This document shows positions 8,448 to 17,194 of a stretch of 64,000 nt of DNA, piece after piece. Source of the DNA: Duganella aquatilis (lineage in GTDB: Bacteria > Pseudomonadota > Gammaproteobacteria > Burkholderiales > Burkholderiaceae_D); NCBI RefSeq assembly GCF_009674565.1, contig NZ_WKJL01000009.1, forward strand, positions 124,001-188,000, in the 5' to 3' direction. The notes beneath the pieces were generated by a model that was not told the origin of the DNA, searched no databases, and saw nothing but the letters and a program-made list of their open reading frames with translations. How positions within the stretch are numbered: the first letter of the stretch is position 1; every line of letters starts with the position of its first letter. The translations under genes were made by a program, and so were the position numbers.

Positions 8448-9839
8448 TTACATCAACCCCATCGCCTTCGGCAGCCAGAGCGACAACCCCGGCCAGTATG
8501 TCACAATCACCAGGAACACCAGCATCGTCAGCAGCCACGGCATCACCGCCACGGTCAGCTCGGAGATGCTCATCTTCGAGATGCCGCTGGCGACGTACAG
8601 GTTCAGGCCCACCGGCGGATGGCACAGACCAACCTCCATGTTCGCATCGATCATGATGCCGAAGTGGACGGCGTCGATGCCGAGGCGAATCGCGGCCGGG
8701 TGCAGAATCGGCGCCATCACAAGGATGATCGACGACGGTTCCATCACATTCCCCGCCAGCAGCAGCAGGATGTTGGTGAAGAACAGGAAGCCGGCCTGGC
8801 CCAGATCCTTGCCCAGAATCCAATCCGCCATCGCCTGCGGAATATTCTCGTGCGCCATCAGGAACGAGAACAGCACGGCGTTGGTGATGATGTACAGCAG
8901 CATGGCCGACAGCGCCGCCGATTTTTTCAGCACCTCCGGCGTTTTCGACAGCGGCATGTCCTTGTAGACGAACACCGAAATCAGGAACGCATACACCGCG
9001 CTCATCGCCGCCGCCTCGGTCGGCGTGAAGATGCCCTTGGTAATGCCGCCAATGATGATCACCACCAGCATCAAACCCCACACGCTCTTGCGGAAGGCCT
9101 TCCAGCGCTGGCCCCAGGTCGACTTGCGCATGCGCGGGTAGTTGTTCTTCTTGGCCAGCACCCAGGTGGTGGTGCACAGCATCACCGTCAGCAGGATGCC
9201 GGGGAACAGGCCGGCCAGGAACAGCGCGCCGATCGAGGTGTTGGTCGAGATGGCGTAGATCACCTTCGGAATCGACGGCAGCATCAGGATGCCCAGCGAA
9301 CCGGCGGTGATGATGACGCCGGCGCCGAAGGCCTTCGGATAACCCTGCTTGACCATGGCCGGCAGGATGATCGAGCCGATCGCCACCACCGTCGCCACCG
9401 ACGAGCCGCACACCAGCGCAAACATGGCGCAGGCGATGATGCCGGCCAGCGCCAGGCCGCCGTGCCAGTGGCCGATCAGGCTGGTGGCGAAGGCGATCAT
9501 GCGCTTGGCAACGCCGCCGTGGGTGAGGAAGTTGCCGGCCAAAATAAACAGCGGAATGGCCATGATTTCGAACTTCTCGATGCCGCTGAACAGCTTCAGC
9601 GCCACCGCCTCCACCGGCACATTGGTCAGCAGGTACATAAACATCAGCACCGTCAGGCCGAGCGCGATGGAAGCCGGGATGCCGGTCAGCATCAGCAGAA
9701 TCAGCAGCGCGAACACGATGCCGACCTTGCCGCCCAGCAGGCACACGGCCAGCAGGATGCCGGCGATCACCGACAGGATGGTGCCGGCCTTCTTTTTGCT
9801 CCAGGGTTCGATGCCCTGCATTGCGATGGCGCCGCTCAT
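8448..9839 (-). CDS. dctM: TRAP transporter large permease DctM
   Basis: The 463-residue protein is a very hydrophobic permease with about 12 membrane helices and conserved TRAP-M segments. Examples are LFILAGNFLTHGGVAKRMI, CGSSVATVVAIGSI and a late segment with IMIDANMEVGLCHPPVGLN. It imports the substrate with a sodium gradient, together with DctQ. Its start overlaps the dctQ stop by four bases, so the two are coupled. The N-terminus carries about 20 extra residues before the first helix. The 3' end points toward dctP, from which it is separated by the terminator and palindrome. Confidence 0.93.
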   Translation of the reverse strand: MSGAIAMQGIEPWSKKKAGTILSVIAGILLAVCLLGGKVGIVFALLILLMLTGIPASIALGLTVLMFMYLLTNVPVEAVALKLFSGIEKFEIMAIPLFILAGNFLTHGGVAKRMIAFATSLIGHWHGGLALAGIIACAMFALVCGSSVATVVAIGSIILPAMVKQGYPKAFGAGVIITAGSLGILMLPSIPKVIYAISTNTSIGALFLAGLFPGILLTVMLCTTTWVLAKKNNYPRMRKSTWGQRWKAFRKSVWGLMLVVIIIGGITKGIFTPTEAAAMSAVYAFLISVFVYKDMPLSKTPEVLKKSAALSAMLLYIITNAVLFSFLMAHENIPQAMADWILGKDLGQAGFLFFTNILLLLAGNVMEPSSIILVMAPILHPAAIRLGIDAVHFGIMIDANMEVGLCHPPVGLNLYVASGISKMSISELTVAVMPWLLTMLVFLVIVTYWPGLSLWLPKAMGLM

Positions 9840-10492
9840 CGTGCACCTCCATGGGCTGGCTGGTGCGACGGGGCGGCGGCGAACAGTTCGTCGTCTTCGT
9901 CGTCGTCCAGGCCTTCGACGTGGGATTCGTCATGGTGCGGCAGCTCGCCGTGGCGCAGGAAGGTCCAGCCGACCTGGATGAAGCGGAAGCACATCAGGTA
10001 GGAACCCATCGGCACGGCGGAATAGATGAACCAGGTCGGCCATTCCAGGTCCGGCGTGGTCGGGCCTTCCGGCACCTCGCTGGCGTCCCAGCCGAGCAGG
10101 GTGTAGACCGCGTGGTGCATGCCGTTTTCCCAGACGAAGGTCAGGCCCAGCGTGCCGACGATGCCGGTGAACAGCATGCCGCAGCCGATCGCCAGCAGCA
10201 CCGTGAAGCGGCGCCATTCGGTCGGCATGCGGTTGACCAGCACGTCGACGCCGACGTGCACGCCCTTGCGCACGCCGTAGGCGGCGCCGAACTTGGCCAT
10301 CCACACGAACATGATGATGGCCAGTTCCTGCGCCCATTCAAAATGCAGTGAGAGGAGGTAATCCTGGACGTAGGGAATCGGCAGGCCGGTGCCGTAGCGG
10401 TGCACCACGGACAGGAAGATGATGAGGGTGGCGCCGCCCATCAGGAGGGTGATGATCCACTCCTCCAGATGGTCGAGTATTTTTGTCAGCAT
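9836..10492 (-). CDS. dctQ: TRAP transporter small permease DctQ
   Basis: The 218-residue product has four predicted membrane helices and the small-permease signature around FVWMAKFGAAYGVRKGVHVGVDV. It pairs with DctM in the inner membrane. It is longer than the usual 160-180 residues because of an acidic, His-rich C-terminal tail (HHDESHVEGLDDDEDDE) that probably faces the cytoplasm. It is the first gene of the dctQM unit; the promoter should lie in the AT-rich stretch 10493-10680. Confidence 0.92.
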   Translation of the reverse strand: MLTKILDHLEEWIITLLMGGATLIIFLSVVHRYGTGLPIPYVQDYLLSLHFEWAQELAIIMFVWMAKFGAAYGVRKGVHVGVDVLVNRMPTEWRRFTVLLAIGCGMLFTGIVGTLGLTFVWENGMHHAVYTLLGWDASEVPEGPTTPDLEWPTWFIYSAVPMGSYLMCFRFIQVGWTFLRHGELPHHDESHVEGLDDDEDDELFAAAPSHQPAHGGAR

Positions 10493-10682
10493 AATATGTC
10501 TCTAAGAATTATTAGTGCTGGGAAATCCAGCATAGCTGTAAATTATCCGTGACTGGCAAGACTAGCAATAAGGACTATTACTAAGTTGGCTACAGTGTTC
10601 AGTTTGCCTATACCACAACTTGTTTGATCTGCGTCAAACATGTTTCAGGTTTAAAGTATGCTCGTTCCCGTACACAAAAAAT

Positions 10683-10713
10683 TTGAGAAAAACCTTAACG
10701 AATACGTTATGAT
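10683..10713 (+). promoter_or_regulatory. candidate promoter of a small RNA
   Basis: A TTGAGA hexamer at 10683 and a TATGAT hexamer at 10708 are separated by 19 bp. This is a slightly long but plausible sigma-70 pair. The inverted repeat TAACG-AATA-CGTTA (10696-10709) overlaps the -10 element and could bind a repressor. No protein gene starts directly downstream. Confidence 0.45.
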
Positions 10714-10717
10714 GGCG

Positions 10718-10950
10718 TCGCTCTCAGGGATACATGCATATCGATATGCGACCCGGTAGCAAAGAATTGTAAGTGGGGAGTGTGTATAGAAACGGTAACG
10801 AATACCGGCAATAGATCGAGGAGACACACGTTTTACAGAATGTCGCTGTTATAGGCTCTGCAAGCCGCCACAAGCGTGCTACGGAACCAGGCAAGCGACC
10901 GGGAACGTGAAGCAGGATTTGGAAGCGCACCGTCAGGTGCGTTTTTTTTT
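10718..10950 (+). ncRNA. candidate small RNA of about 230 nt
   Basis: The 560-bp stretch between dctQ and the ogt-like gene contains no credible protein gene, but it has a promoter-like pair at 10683-10713 and a clear intrinsic terminator at 10926-10950. Between them are local hairpins: the perfect 14-bp palindrome GCATATCGATATGC at 10736-10749 and CGGTA-ACGAA-TACCG at about 10793-10808. The two ends are not complementary, which argues against 6S RNA. The longest frame inside is 16 codons without a ribosome site. I do not recognise the family; it could also be the leader of a lost gene. Confidence 0.45.
10926..10950 (+). terminator. intrinsic terminator
   Basis: The 6-bp stem CGCACC/GGTGCG with loop GTCA is followed by nine T residues. 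It is strong and lies about 100 bp before the ogt-like gene, so it ends a transcript that is separate from that gene. Confidence 0.85.
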
Positions 10951-11054
10951 GCCCGGCGCATTTACAATGCATCCAGCGTGGTTTTTTTGCTGTAGCAGCG
11001 ACGCAACAAAATGGTGCATTTAGACAACGAAAACACAATCGAGGTACTTTTTTG

Positions 11055-11591
11055 GTGCAAGTAAGTGTGATGAAAATACAACAGGGCAGCGAGCTGTTTT
11101 CCGCCGTGGTGGCGCTCCCGTTCGGGAAACTGGGCGTGCGCACGGCCGCCGGGCTGATTACCGAGCTGTGCTACCTGCCGCCCCATTTTGATGCGAAGGC
11201 GCCGCAGGACGCGGCGGCCGAGCTGGCGGCCTACCAGGTGGAAAAGTACTGCGACGACGCCGATTTCCAGTTCACCCTGCCGCTGAAGCGCGCCGGCACC
11301 GAGTTCCAGCACAAGGTGTGGGAGGCGATCAGCTCGATTCCGCGCGGCAGCATGCGCACCTATGGCGAACTGGCCAGGCACATCGGCTCGGCGCCGCGCG
11401 CGGTGGGCCAGGCTTGTGGCGCCAACTGGTTCCCGGTGGTGATTCCGTGCCACCGCGTGACCGCCGCTACCGGCCTGGGCGGCTTCTCCAACAGTGACGA
11501 TCCGAACGGCTACCTGCTGGGCATCAAGCGCTGGCTGCTGGCGCACGAAGGATCGAGCGAATACGCATGGCAGCAGACAACCTTGCTCTGA
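11055..11591 (+). CDS. ogt: methylated-DNA-protein-cysteine S-methyltransferase (Ogt/Ada-C type)
   Basis: This suicide enzyme removes methyl groups from O6-methylguanine by transferring them to its own cysteine. The 178-residue product contains the active-site PCHRV within VVIPCHRVTAATG, the helix-turn-helix region MRTYGELARHIGSAPRAVGQA and the late GGFSN...GIKRWLL. The start is uncertain: TTG 11052, GTG 11055 and ATG 11070 are in frame. The GAGGT at 11041 fits GTG 11055 best. The last 25 bp overlap xerD, so the two are likely one transcript. Confidence 0.9.
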   Translation: MQVSVMKIQQGSELFSAVVALPFGKLGVRTAAGLITELCYLPPHFDAKAPQDAAAELAAYQVEKYCDDADFQFTLPLKRAGTEFQHKVWEAISSIPRGSMRTYGELARHIGSAPRAVGQACGANWFPVVIPCHRVTAATGLGGFSNSDDPNGYLLGIKRWLLAHEGSSEYAWQQTTLL

Positions 11592-12469
11592 TCGACGAGT
11601 TCTGCGACGGCCTGTGGCTGGAGGACGGGCTGTCCAAGAACACGCTGGAAGCCTACCGGCGCGACATGCGCCTGTTCGCCGCCTGGCTGGAAAAGATGCG
11701 TCCCGGCGTGGCCGGCCTGCAGGCGGTGGCGTCGCATGATATCGAAAGCTATATCGCCGCCCGCCACGATCAGGGCAAGGCGACATCGTCGAACCGGCGG
11801 CTGTCGGTCATCAAGCGCTTCTACCAGATGCTGCTGCGGCAGCGCCGCATCAGCGCCGATCCCAGCCTGAAGCTGGCCTCGGCCAAGCAGCCGCAGCGCT
11901 TCGTGCACACGCTGAGCGAAGCCCAGGTCGAGGCCTTGCTGGATGCGCCCGATGTCAATACCCCGTTAGGGTTGCGCGACCGCACCATGCTGGAATTGAT
12001 GTACGCCAGCGGCCTGCGCGTGTCCGAGCTGGTGGAGCTGAAAATGCTGGAACTGAGCCTGAACGACGGCGTGCTGCGCGTCACCGGCAAGGGCGCCAAG
12101 ACGCGGCTGGTGCCGTTCGGCCAGCAGGCGCGGGTGTGGATCGAGCGCTACGTCAAGGGCGCGCGCGGCATCATCCTCAACGGCCAGCAGGACGACGCGC
12201 TGTTCGTCACCGGGCGCGGCGCGGGCATGACGCGGCAGATGTTCTGGGTGCTGATCAAGAAACATGCGCTGAAGGCCGGCATCACGGCGCCGCTGTCGCC
12301 GCACACCATGCGGCACGCGTTTGCCACCCATTTATTGAACCACGGCGCCGATTTGCGTGTTGTTCAATTGCTACTTGGACACTCCGATATTTCCACGACG
12401 CAGATCTATACCCACGTCGCCCGCGAGCGCATGAAGCATTTGCATGCGCAACATCATCCTCGGGGTTGA
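11567..12469 (+). CDS. xerD: tyrosine recombinase XerD
   Basis: XerD, with XerC, resolves chromosome dimers at dif. The 300-residue protein has the SAM-like core-binding domain (residues 1-90) and the catalytic domain. Catalytic residues are visible as the Arg in SGLRVSEL, HTMRHAFATHLL (HxxR), LLGHSDISTT (His) and the nucleophilic Tyr in IYTHV. The N-terminal sequence (IDEFCDGLWLEDGLSKNTLEAYRRD) is XerD-like rather than XerC-like. It overlaps the ogt-like gene and is followed 58 bp later by a small lysine-rich gene. Confidence 0.93.
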   Translation: MAADNLALIDEFCDGLWLEDGLSKNTLEAYRRDMRLFAAWLEKMRPGVAGLQAVASHDIESYIAARHDQGKATSSNRRLSVIKRFYQMLLRQRRISADPSLKLASAKQPQRFVHTLSEAQVEALLDAPDVNTPLGLRDRTMLELMYASGLRVSELVELKMLELSLNDGVLRVTGKGAKTRLVPFGQQARVWIERYVKGARGIILNGQQDDALFVTGRGAGMTRQMFWVLIKKHALKAGITAPLSPHTMRHAFATHLLNHGADLRVVQLLLGHSDISTTQIYTHVARERMKHLHAQHHPRG

Positions 12470-12527
12470 GCAACTTGGTTCATAATGAGGGTTGTGCAGT
12501 GCAACGCTTTTAGAGAAGGAGCAGCAA

Positions 12528-12704
12528 ATGGCCAAAACAAACTTCGCATATGAAAAGCGGCAGCGGGAATTGGAAAAGAAGAAAAAGCAGGAAGAGAAGA
12601 ACCGGCGCAAGGCCGAGTTGAAGAATAATCCAGGCCTGGCGCAGGAAGGCGAAGAGGATGTCGCCGAGGGCGAAGCTTCCGGCCTCGCCCCCGACAGCGA
12701 ATAA
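12528..12704 (+). CDS. small lysine/glutamate-rich hypothetical protein
   Basis: This 58-residue protein begins MAKTNFAYEKRQRELEKKKK, continues through a charged helix and ends in an acidic tail. The AGAAGGAG at about 12513 supports the ATG at 12528 rather than an earlier start. It has no membrane segment or cysteines. Short proteins of this composition are widespread in betaproteobacteria without a known function; the basic helix could bind nucleic acid, but that is a guess. Confidence 0.7.
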   Translation: MAKTNFAYEKRQRELEKKKKQEEKNRRKAELKNNPGLAQEGEEDVAEGEASGLAPDSE

Positions 12705-12713
12705 TCCGCGGCG

Positions 12714-15700
12714 CTACGCCACCTCGCGCAGCACGTGTTCCTCCTCGTGCTGGCGCTTGAAGAAGCGGGCGCAGCGCTTGCCCCAGTTGTCCAGGTAGGT
12801 GTAGGCCACCGGCACCACCACCAGCGTCAGCAGGGTTGAGGTCAGCACCCCGCCGATCACCGCGCGGCCCATCGGCGCCTGCGTTTCGCCGCCATCCCCC
12901 ATGCCGATCGCCATCGGCAGCATCCCGAACACCATCGCCAGCGTCGTCATCAGGATAGGGCGCAGCCGCACCTGGCCGGCGTTCATGATCGCCTCGTGCT
13001 GGCCCTGGCCTTCCTTCTGTGCATGGTTGGTGAAGTCCACCAGCAGGATGGCGTTCTTGGTCACCAGACCCATCAGCATGATGAAGCCGATCACCGAGAA
13101 AATGTTCAGCGTGCTGCCGGTTACCAGCAGCGCCACCAGCACGCCGATCAGCGACAGCGGCAAGGACATCATGATCGCCACCGGCTGCAGGAAGCTGCCG
13201 AACTGCGAGGCCAGCACCAGGTAGATGAAGATCACCGCGATGCTCAATGCGATCATGGCCGAGGTCATCGATTCCTGCATGCTCTGCGCATTGCCGCCGA
13301 CGTCGAAGCGCACGCCGGACGGCAGTTCGATTTCCTTCATGGCTTTCTTGACGTCGCTGTCGACGTCGCCGCCGGGACGGCCCTCGGTGCTGGCGTACAC
13401 CGCCACCCGGCGCTGCAGCGCCTGGCGCTTGAGCACCTGCGGGCTGAAGGCCGGCACGAAGTCCACCACCTGGCGCAGCGGCACCATCACCGGGCGGCCG
13501 TCCGGCCCCAGCTTGCTCGACGCCAGCGACAGGTCGGCCAGGTCGGCCACTTTCTGGCGGCCGGACTTCGGCAGCTGCACGTTGACTTCATAGTTCTGGC
13601 CGTCGGCGGCCAGGAAGTGCGAGGTGGTGTCGCCGGCCACGAACGGCCGCAGGGCGGCGCCGATCTGCTGCGTGGTCAGGCCGAGGTCGCTGGCCAGCTC
13701 GTTGTTGATCTTGATGTTGGTCGACGGGTTGGCGCCTTCCTGGCTGTATTCCAGGTCGGCGATGCCCTTGATCTTGCGCATCTTGTCCATCAGGCGGTGC
13801 GCCACGTCGTCCAGCTTGGCTTCATCGGTGCCGAGGATGGCGATGAAGATCGGCTTCTGGCCCATCGACAGCGTGATGCCGGCGATCTTGCTGAGGCGCG
13901 CGCGGATCGCGATTTCCATCTCCTGCTGGCTGCGGCGCGCATGCGTCTTGCGGTCCAGCAGCTTCATGTCGAGCTGGGCGATGTTGCGGCCTTCCCAGGT
14001 GCCGACCACGGTGATCAGGTTGGCGATTTCCGGAAATTCCTTCAGCGCCGCCTCCACCTGGTGGATCTTGTTGTCGGTGTACTCCAGGCTGGAGCCGACC
14101 GGCGTCTTGATCATGAAATTGACCCAGCCGTTGTCCTGCTGCGGCATCATCTCGCCGCCGATCTTCGGCACCAGCAGCAGGCTGCCGGCGAACAGGCCGA
14201 AGGCCAGCAGCAGCGTCAGCTTCTTCCAGCGCAGCGCCAGCGCCAGCACCTTGCCGTACACCCGGTGCAGCCATTCGACGCCGCCCTCCAGCCAATGCAT
14301 GAAGCGGCCCAGCCACGGCAGGTACTTGAAGCGGTCCTTGACCGGGTCCGGCCACACCGACGACAGCATCGGATCGAGCGTGAAGCTGACGAACAGCGAC
14401 ACCAGCACCGCCACCGCCACGGTGATGCCGAACTGCAGGAAGAAGCGGCCGATGATGCCTTCCATGAAGGCCACCGGGATGAACACGGCGACAATCGCAA
14501 AGGTGGTGGCCATCACCGCCAGGCCGATTTCGTTGGTGCCGTCTTCGGCCGCCTTGCGGTGGTTCTTGCCCATGCCGAGGTGGCGCACGATGTTCTCGCG
14601 CACCACGATGGCGTCATCGATCAGCAGGCCGATGCACAGCGACAGCGCCATCAAGGTCAGGAAATTCAGCGTGAAGCCGAAGGCCTTCATGGCGATGAAG
14701 CTGGCCATGACCGAGATCGGCAGCGTCAGGCCGGTGATGATGGTCGAGCGCCACGAGTGCAGGAAGAAGAACACGATTACCATGGTCAGCACCGCGCCTT
14801 CGATGATGGTTTCCTTGACGTTGTCGAGCTGGCTTTGCACCTTGAGCGATTCGTCGTTCAGCACGGCCAGCTTGATATCGGGCGGCAGCGACTTCTGCAA
14901 ATCGGCCGCCACCAGCTGGATGCGGCGTCCCACTTCCACCACGTTGGCGTCCTGCACCTTGGTGATGTCCAGCGTCACCGAACGCTGGCCGTTGATGCGC
15001 GAGATCGACAGTTCTTCCTGGGCGCCGTCCTCGACCGTCGCCACCTGTTCCAGGTAGACCGGGCCGTTGGCGCGCCGCGCCACGATGATCTTGTTGAATT
15101 CGCGCGGGTCCTTCATCTTGCCTTCGACCCGCACCAGGCGCTCGCTGGCGCCGTAGCTGATGAAGCCGGCGGGCAGGTTGGTGTTGGTGTTCTGGATGGC
15201 GTTCAGCACTTCGTCGACGCCGACCGCCTGCGCGGTCAGGTCGTTGGGGCGCAGCTGGATCAGGATCTGGCGCGCCGCCATGCCGTTGATGCGCACCTGG
15301 CCGACGCCGGCCACGCCCTGGAAGCGCTTGGCGATGACCTGGTCGGCCAGGGTCGACAGGTCGCGCAGCGAGTGCTCGCTGGCGGTCAGGCCGATCTGCG
15401 CGATCGGCTGCGCGTTCTCGCCTTCGAAGCGGACGATGAACGGGTCCTTGGCTTCGCGCGGGAAGCGCGGGCGCACCTGCGCCACCTTGTCGCGCAAGTC
15501 CTGCATGGCGCGGTCCATGTCGGCCGACAGTTCGAAGTCGATGTAGACGCCGGCGCGGCCTTCCCAGGAGTTGGCGCGCAGCGTCTTGATGCCGCTGACG
15601 GTGTTGACCGCTTCCTCGATCGGGCGGGTGATGTCGTTCTCCACCGCTTCCGGCGAGGCGCCCGGATACTGCACCTCGATGGCGGCGCCGGGAATGTCGA

Positions 15701-15818
15701 CGTTGGGCATGGCTTCCAGTCCCAGGCCCCGGTAGGAGAACAGGCCCAGCACCATCAGCGCCACCATCACCATGGTGGCGAACACCGGATTCTGGATGCT
15801 GACTTTAGTGATCCACAT
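12714..15818 (-). CDS. RND efflux transporter, inner-membrane pump subunit
   Basis: At 1,034 residues with 12 membrane helices and two large periplasmic loops, this is a full-length HAE-1-type pump. The first helix is in FATMVMVALMVLGLFSYRGL. The second block has the proton-relay acids in LSLCIGLLIDDAIVVREN, and the C-terminal half has the matching GLVTKNAILLVDF. It would export hydrophobic compounds or drugs by proton antiport. It is encoded 2 bp after its membrane-fusion partner. No outer-membrane factor gene is adjacent, so a TolC-like protein elsewhere is needed. Confidence 0.93.
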   Translation of the reverse strand: MWITKVSIQNPVFATMVMVALMVLGLFSYRGLGLEAMPNVDIPGAAIEVQYPGASPEAVENDITRPIEEAVNTVSGIKTLRANSWEGRAGVYIDFELSADMDRAMQDLRDKVAQVRPRFPREAKDPFIVRFEGENAQPIAQIGLTASEHSLRDLSTLADQVIAKRFQGVAGVGQVRINGMAARQILIQLRPNDLTAQAVGVDEVLNAIQNTNTNLPAGFISYGASERLVRVEGKMKDPREFNKIIVARRANGPVYLEQVATVEDGAQEELSISRINGQRSVTLDITKVQDANVVEVGRRIQLVAADLQKSLPPDIKLAVLNDESLKVQSQLDNVKETIIEGAVLTMVIVFFFLHSWRSTIITGLTLPISVMASFIAMKAFGFTLNFLTLMALSLCIGLLIDDAIVVRENIVRHLGMGKNHRKAAEDGTNEIGLAVMATTFAIVAVFIPVAFMEGIIGRFFLQFGITVAVAVLVSLFVSFTLDPMLSSVWPDPVKDRFKYLPWLGRFMHWLEGGVEWLHRVYGKVLALALRWKKLTLLLAFGLFAGSLLLVPKIGGEMMPQQDNGWVNFMIKTPVGSSLEYTDNKIHQVEAALKEFPEIANLITVVGTWEGRNIAQLDMKLLDRKTHARRSQQEMEIAIRARLSKIAGITLSMGQKPIFIAILGTDEAKLDDVAHRLMDKMRKIKGIADLEYSQEGANPSTNIKINNELASDLGLTTQQIGAALRPFVAGDTTSHFLAADGQNYEVNVQLPKSGRQKVADLADLSLASSKLGPDGRPVMVPLRQVVDFVPAFSPQVLKRQALQRRVAVYASTEGRPGGDVDSDVKKAMKEIELPSGVRFDVGGNAQSMQESMTSAMIALSIAVIFIYLVLASQFGSFLQPVAIMMSLPLSLIGVLVALLVTGSTLNIFSVIGFIMLMGLVTKNAILLVDFTNHAQKEGQGQHEAIMNAGQVRLRPILMTTLAMVFGMLPMAIGMGDGGETQAPMGRAVIGGVLTSTLLTLVVVPVAYTYLDNWGKRCARFFKRQHEEEHVLREVA

Positions 15819-15820
15819 AA

Positions 15821-17065
15821 TCAGCCCTTGCTTGGTTCAGCGGCCTTGGCCTGGGCCGAGGGCGGTGCCTCGGCGGCGCTGGCGCCGGCCGGCAGCTTGA
15901 CCAGCGCGCCCGGTTTCAGGCTGTCCAGGCGCGAGACGATGACGTTGGCGCCTTGCTCCAGGCCTTCGGTGACTTCGGCATAGCCTTCGTCGTCGTTGCG
16001 CAGGCCCAGCTTGACCGGCTGCGCCACCAGCTTGCCGGCGGCGACCTTGTAGACGATCTGCTTGCCATCCTTGTCGCTGCGCACGGCGGCCAGCGGCACG
16101 ATAGGCGCCACGCCGGAGCGGTCGGTGACGATGCTGCCCTTGGCGAACATGCCGGCGCGCAGCGCGCTGTCGCCGTTCTTCACGGCGATATACACCAGCA
16201 TCGCGCGCGAGCCGGCTTCGGTCGATGGATTGATGCGCGCCACCTTGCCGTGGAAGTCGCGCTGCGCGTAGCCGTCGACGCGGAACCTGACGTCCTGGCC
16301 GACCTTCACGCGCGGGATCTCCGAGGCCGGCACCTGCGCTTCCAGTACCAGCTCCGCCAGGTTGACGATGCTGTACACCGGCATGTCCAACGCCAGCTTT
16401 TCGCCGGCCTGCACGTGGCGCTTGCTGATCACGCCGTCGATCGGCGCCTTGATCACGCCGTCGTTCAGCGCGATGCGCGCCAGTTCGACCATGGCGCTGG
16501 CCGACTTGACCGACGCGCGCGCCAAGTCGACCGAGTTCTGCGTCGAATCGTAGGCGTTCTGCGAAATGTATTTCTGCTTGAGCAGGGCCTGGCTGTTGGT
16601 TTCGTTCTTGGTGGCCAGTGCCAGCCTGGCCTGCGCTTCATCCAGCATGGCCTGCTGCTGTTGCAGGCGCGCGCGCAGGTCGGCCTGGTCGATGCGGGCC
16701 AGCACCTGGCCGGCGCTGACCGCCATGCCTTCCTGCAGCGTGGTGGCCTCCACCACGCCCGAGACCTTGGACTTGATGGTGGCCGAACTCAGGGGCGCCA
16801 GCGAGCCGGAGAGGGGCAAGCTGACCGCCAATGAGCGGGCGTCGACGGCGGCGATGTCGCCGCTCGACAATTCAAAGATGTCTTTTTTCTCTTTGGCCGG
16901 CGTGGCCGAGGCCGAGGCTGCGGCTGGCGCGGCCTCCTGCTTGCCGCGCAGGACGGTCCAGCCGCCGCCGGCCAGCGCGATGACGACCAGCGCCGCGGCC
17001 GGCTTGCGCCAGCGCGCGCTGCGCACGGTGGGCTGGGAAAGTGGGGGTAAAGTTTCTAGTTTCAT
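15821..17065 (-). CDS. RND efflux periplasmic adaptor (membrane fusion protein)
   Basis: The 414-residue adaptor has one N-terminal membrane helix (KPAAALVVIALAGGGWTVL), a lipoyl/barrel-sandwich half motif (GVVEATTLQEGMAVSAGQVLARID), a long helical hairpin (residues 135-200), the second lipoyl half (GVISKRHVQAGEKL) and beta-barrel regions. It links the pump to an outer-membrane channel. The open frame runs 32 codons further upstream, but MKLETLPPL at 17065 is the natural start. The last 30 residues are Ala/Pro-rich. It is the first gene of a two-gene operon with the pump. Confidence 0.92.
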   Translation of the reverse strand: MKLETLPPLSQPTVRSARWRKPAAALVVIALAGGGWTVLRGKQEAAPAAASASATPAKEKKDIFELSSGDIAAVDARSLAVSLPLSGSLAPLSSATIKSKVSGVVEATTLQEGMAVSAGQVLARIDQADLRARLQQQQAMLDEAQARLALATKNETNSQALLKQKYISQNAYDSTQNSVDLARASVKSASAMVELARIALNDGVIKAPIDGVISKRHVQAGEKLALDMPVYSIVNLAELVLEAQVPASEIPRVKVGQDVRFRVDGYAQRDFHGKVARINPSTEAGSRAMLVYIAVKNGDSALRAGMFAKGSIVTDRSGVAPIVPLAAVRSDKDGKQIVYKVAAGKLVAQPVKLGLRNDDEGYAEVTEGLEQGANVIVSRLDSLKPGALVKLPAGASAAEAPPSAQAKAAEPSKG

Positions 17066-17194
17066 ATCGTTTTTCTGGCCTGAAGTGGTCTCCGCATGCT
17101 GCCACTTTAGGCATTTGCAAGGGCTGCGGCCATGCGCATGCGACAAGCGGTGCAAAAGCACGCCTGAACTGCAGAAAAACGGGGGTGACGGCGC

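Noticed and set aside
7285..10001. very long open frames across dctP-dctQM (882 and 548 codons)
   Set aside because: Shadows of the TRAP genes with no recognisable domain and no ribosome sites; they cross the terminator and the palindrome.
10711..10761. 16-codon frame at the start of the candidate small RNA
   Set aside because: It starts inside the promoter -10 element and has no ribosome site.
10683..10950. 6S RNA as identity of the candidate small RNA
   Set aside because: The ends are not complementary, and the closing stem and central bubble of 6S are not seen; it also ends in an intrinsic terminator.
12996..15983. 995-codon open frame on the plus strand
   Set aside because: It is the antisense shadow of the RND pump gene; the His/Arg/Gln/Asp-rich composition is typical of GC-rich shadows, and the pump has full family motifs.
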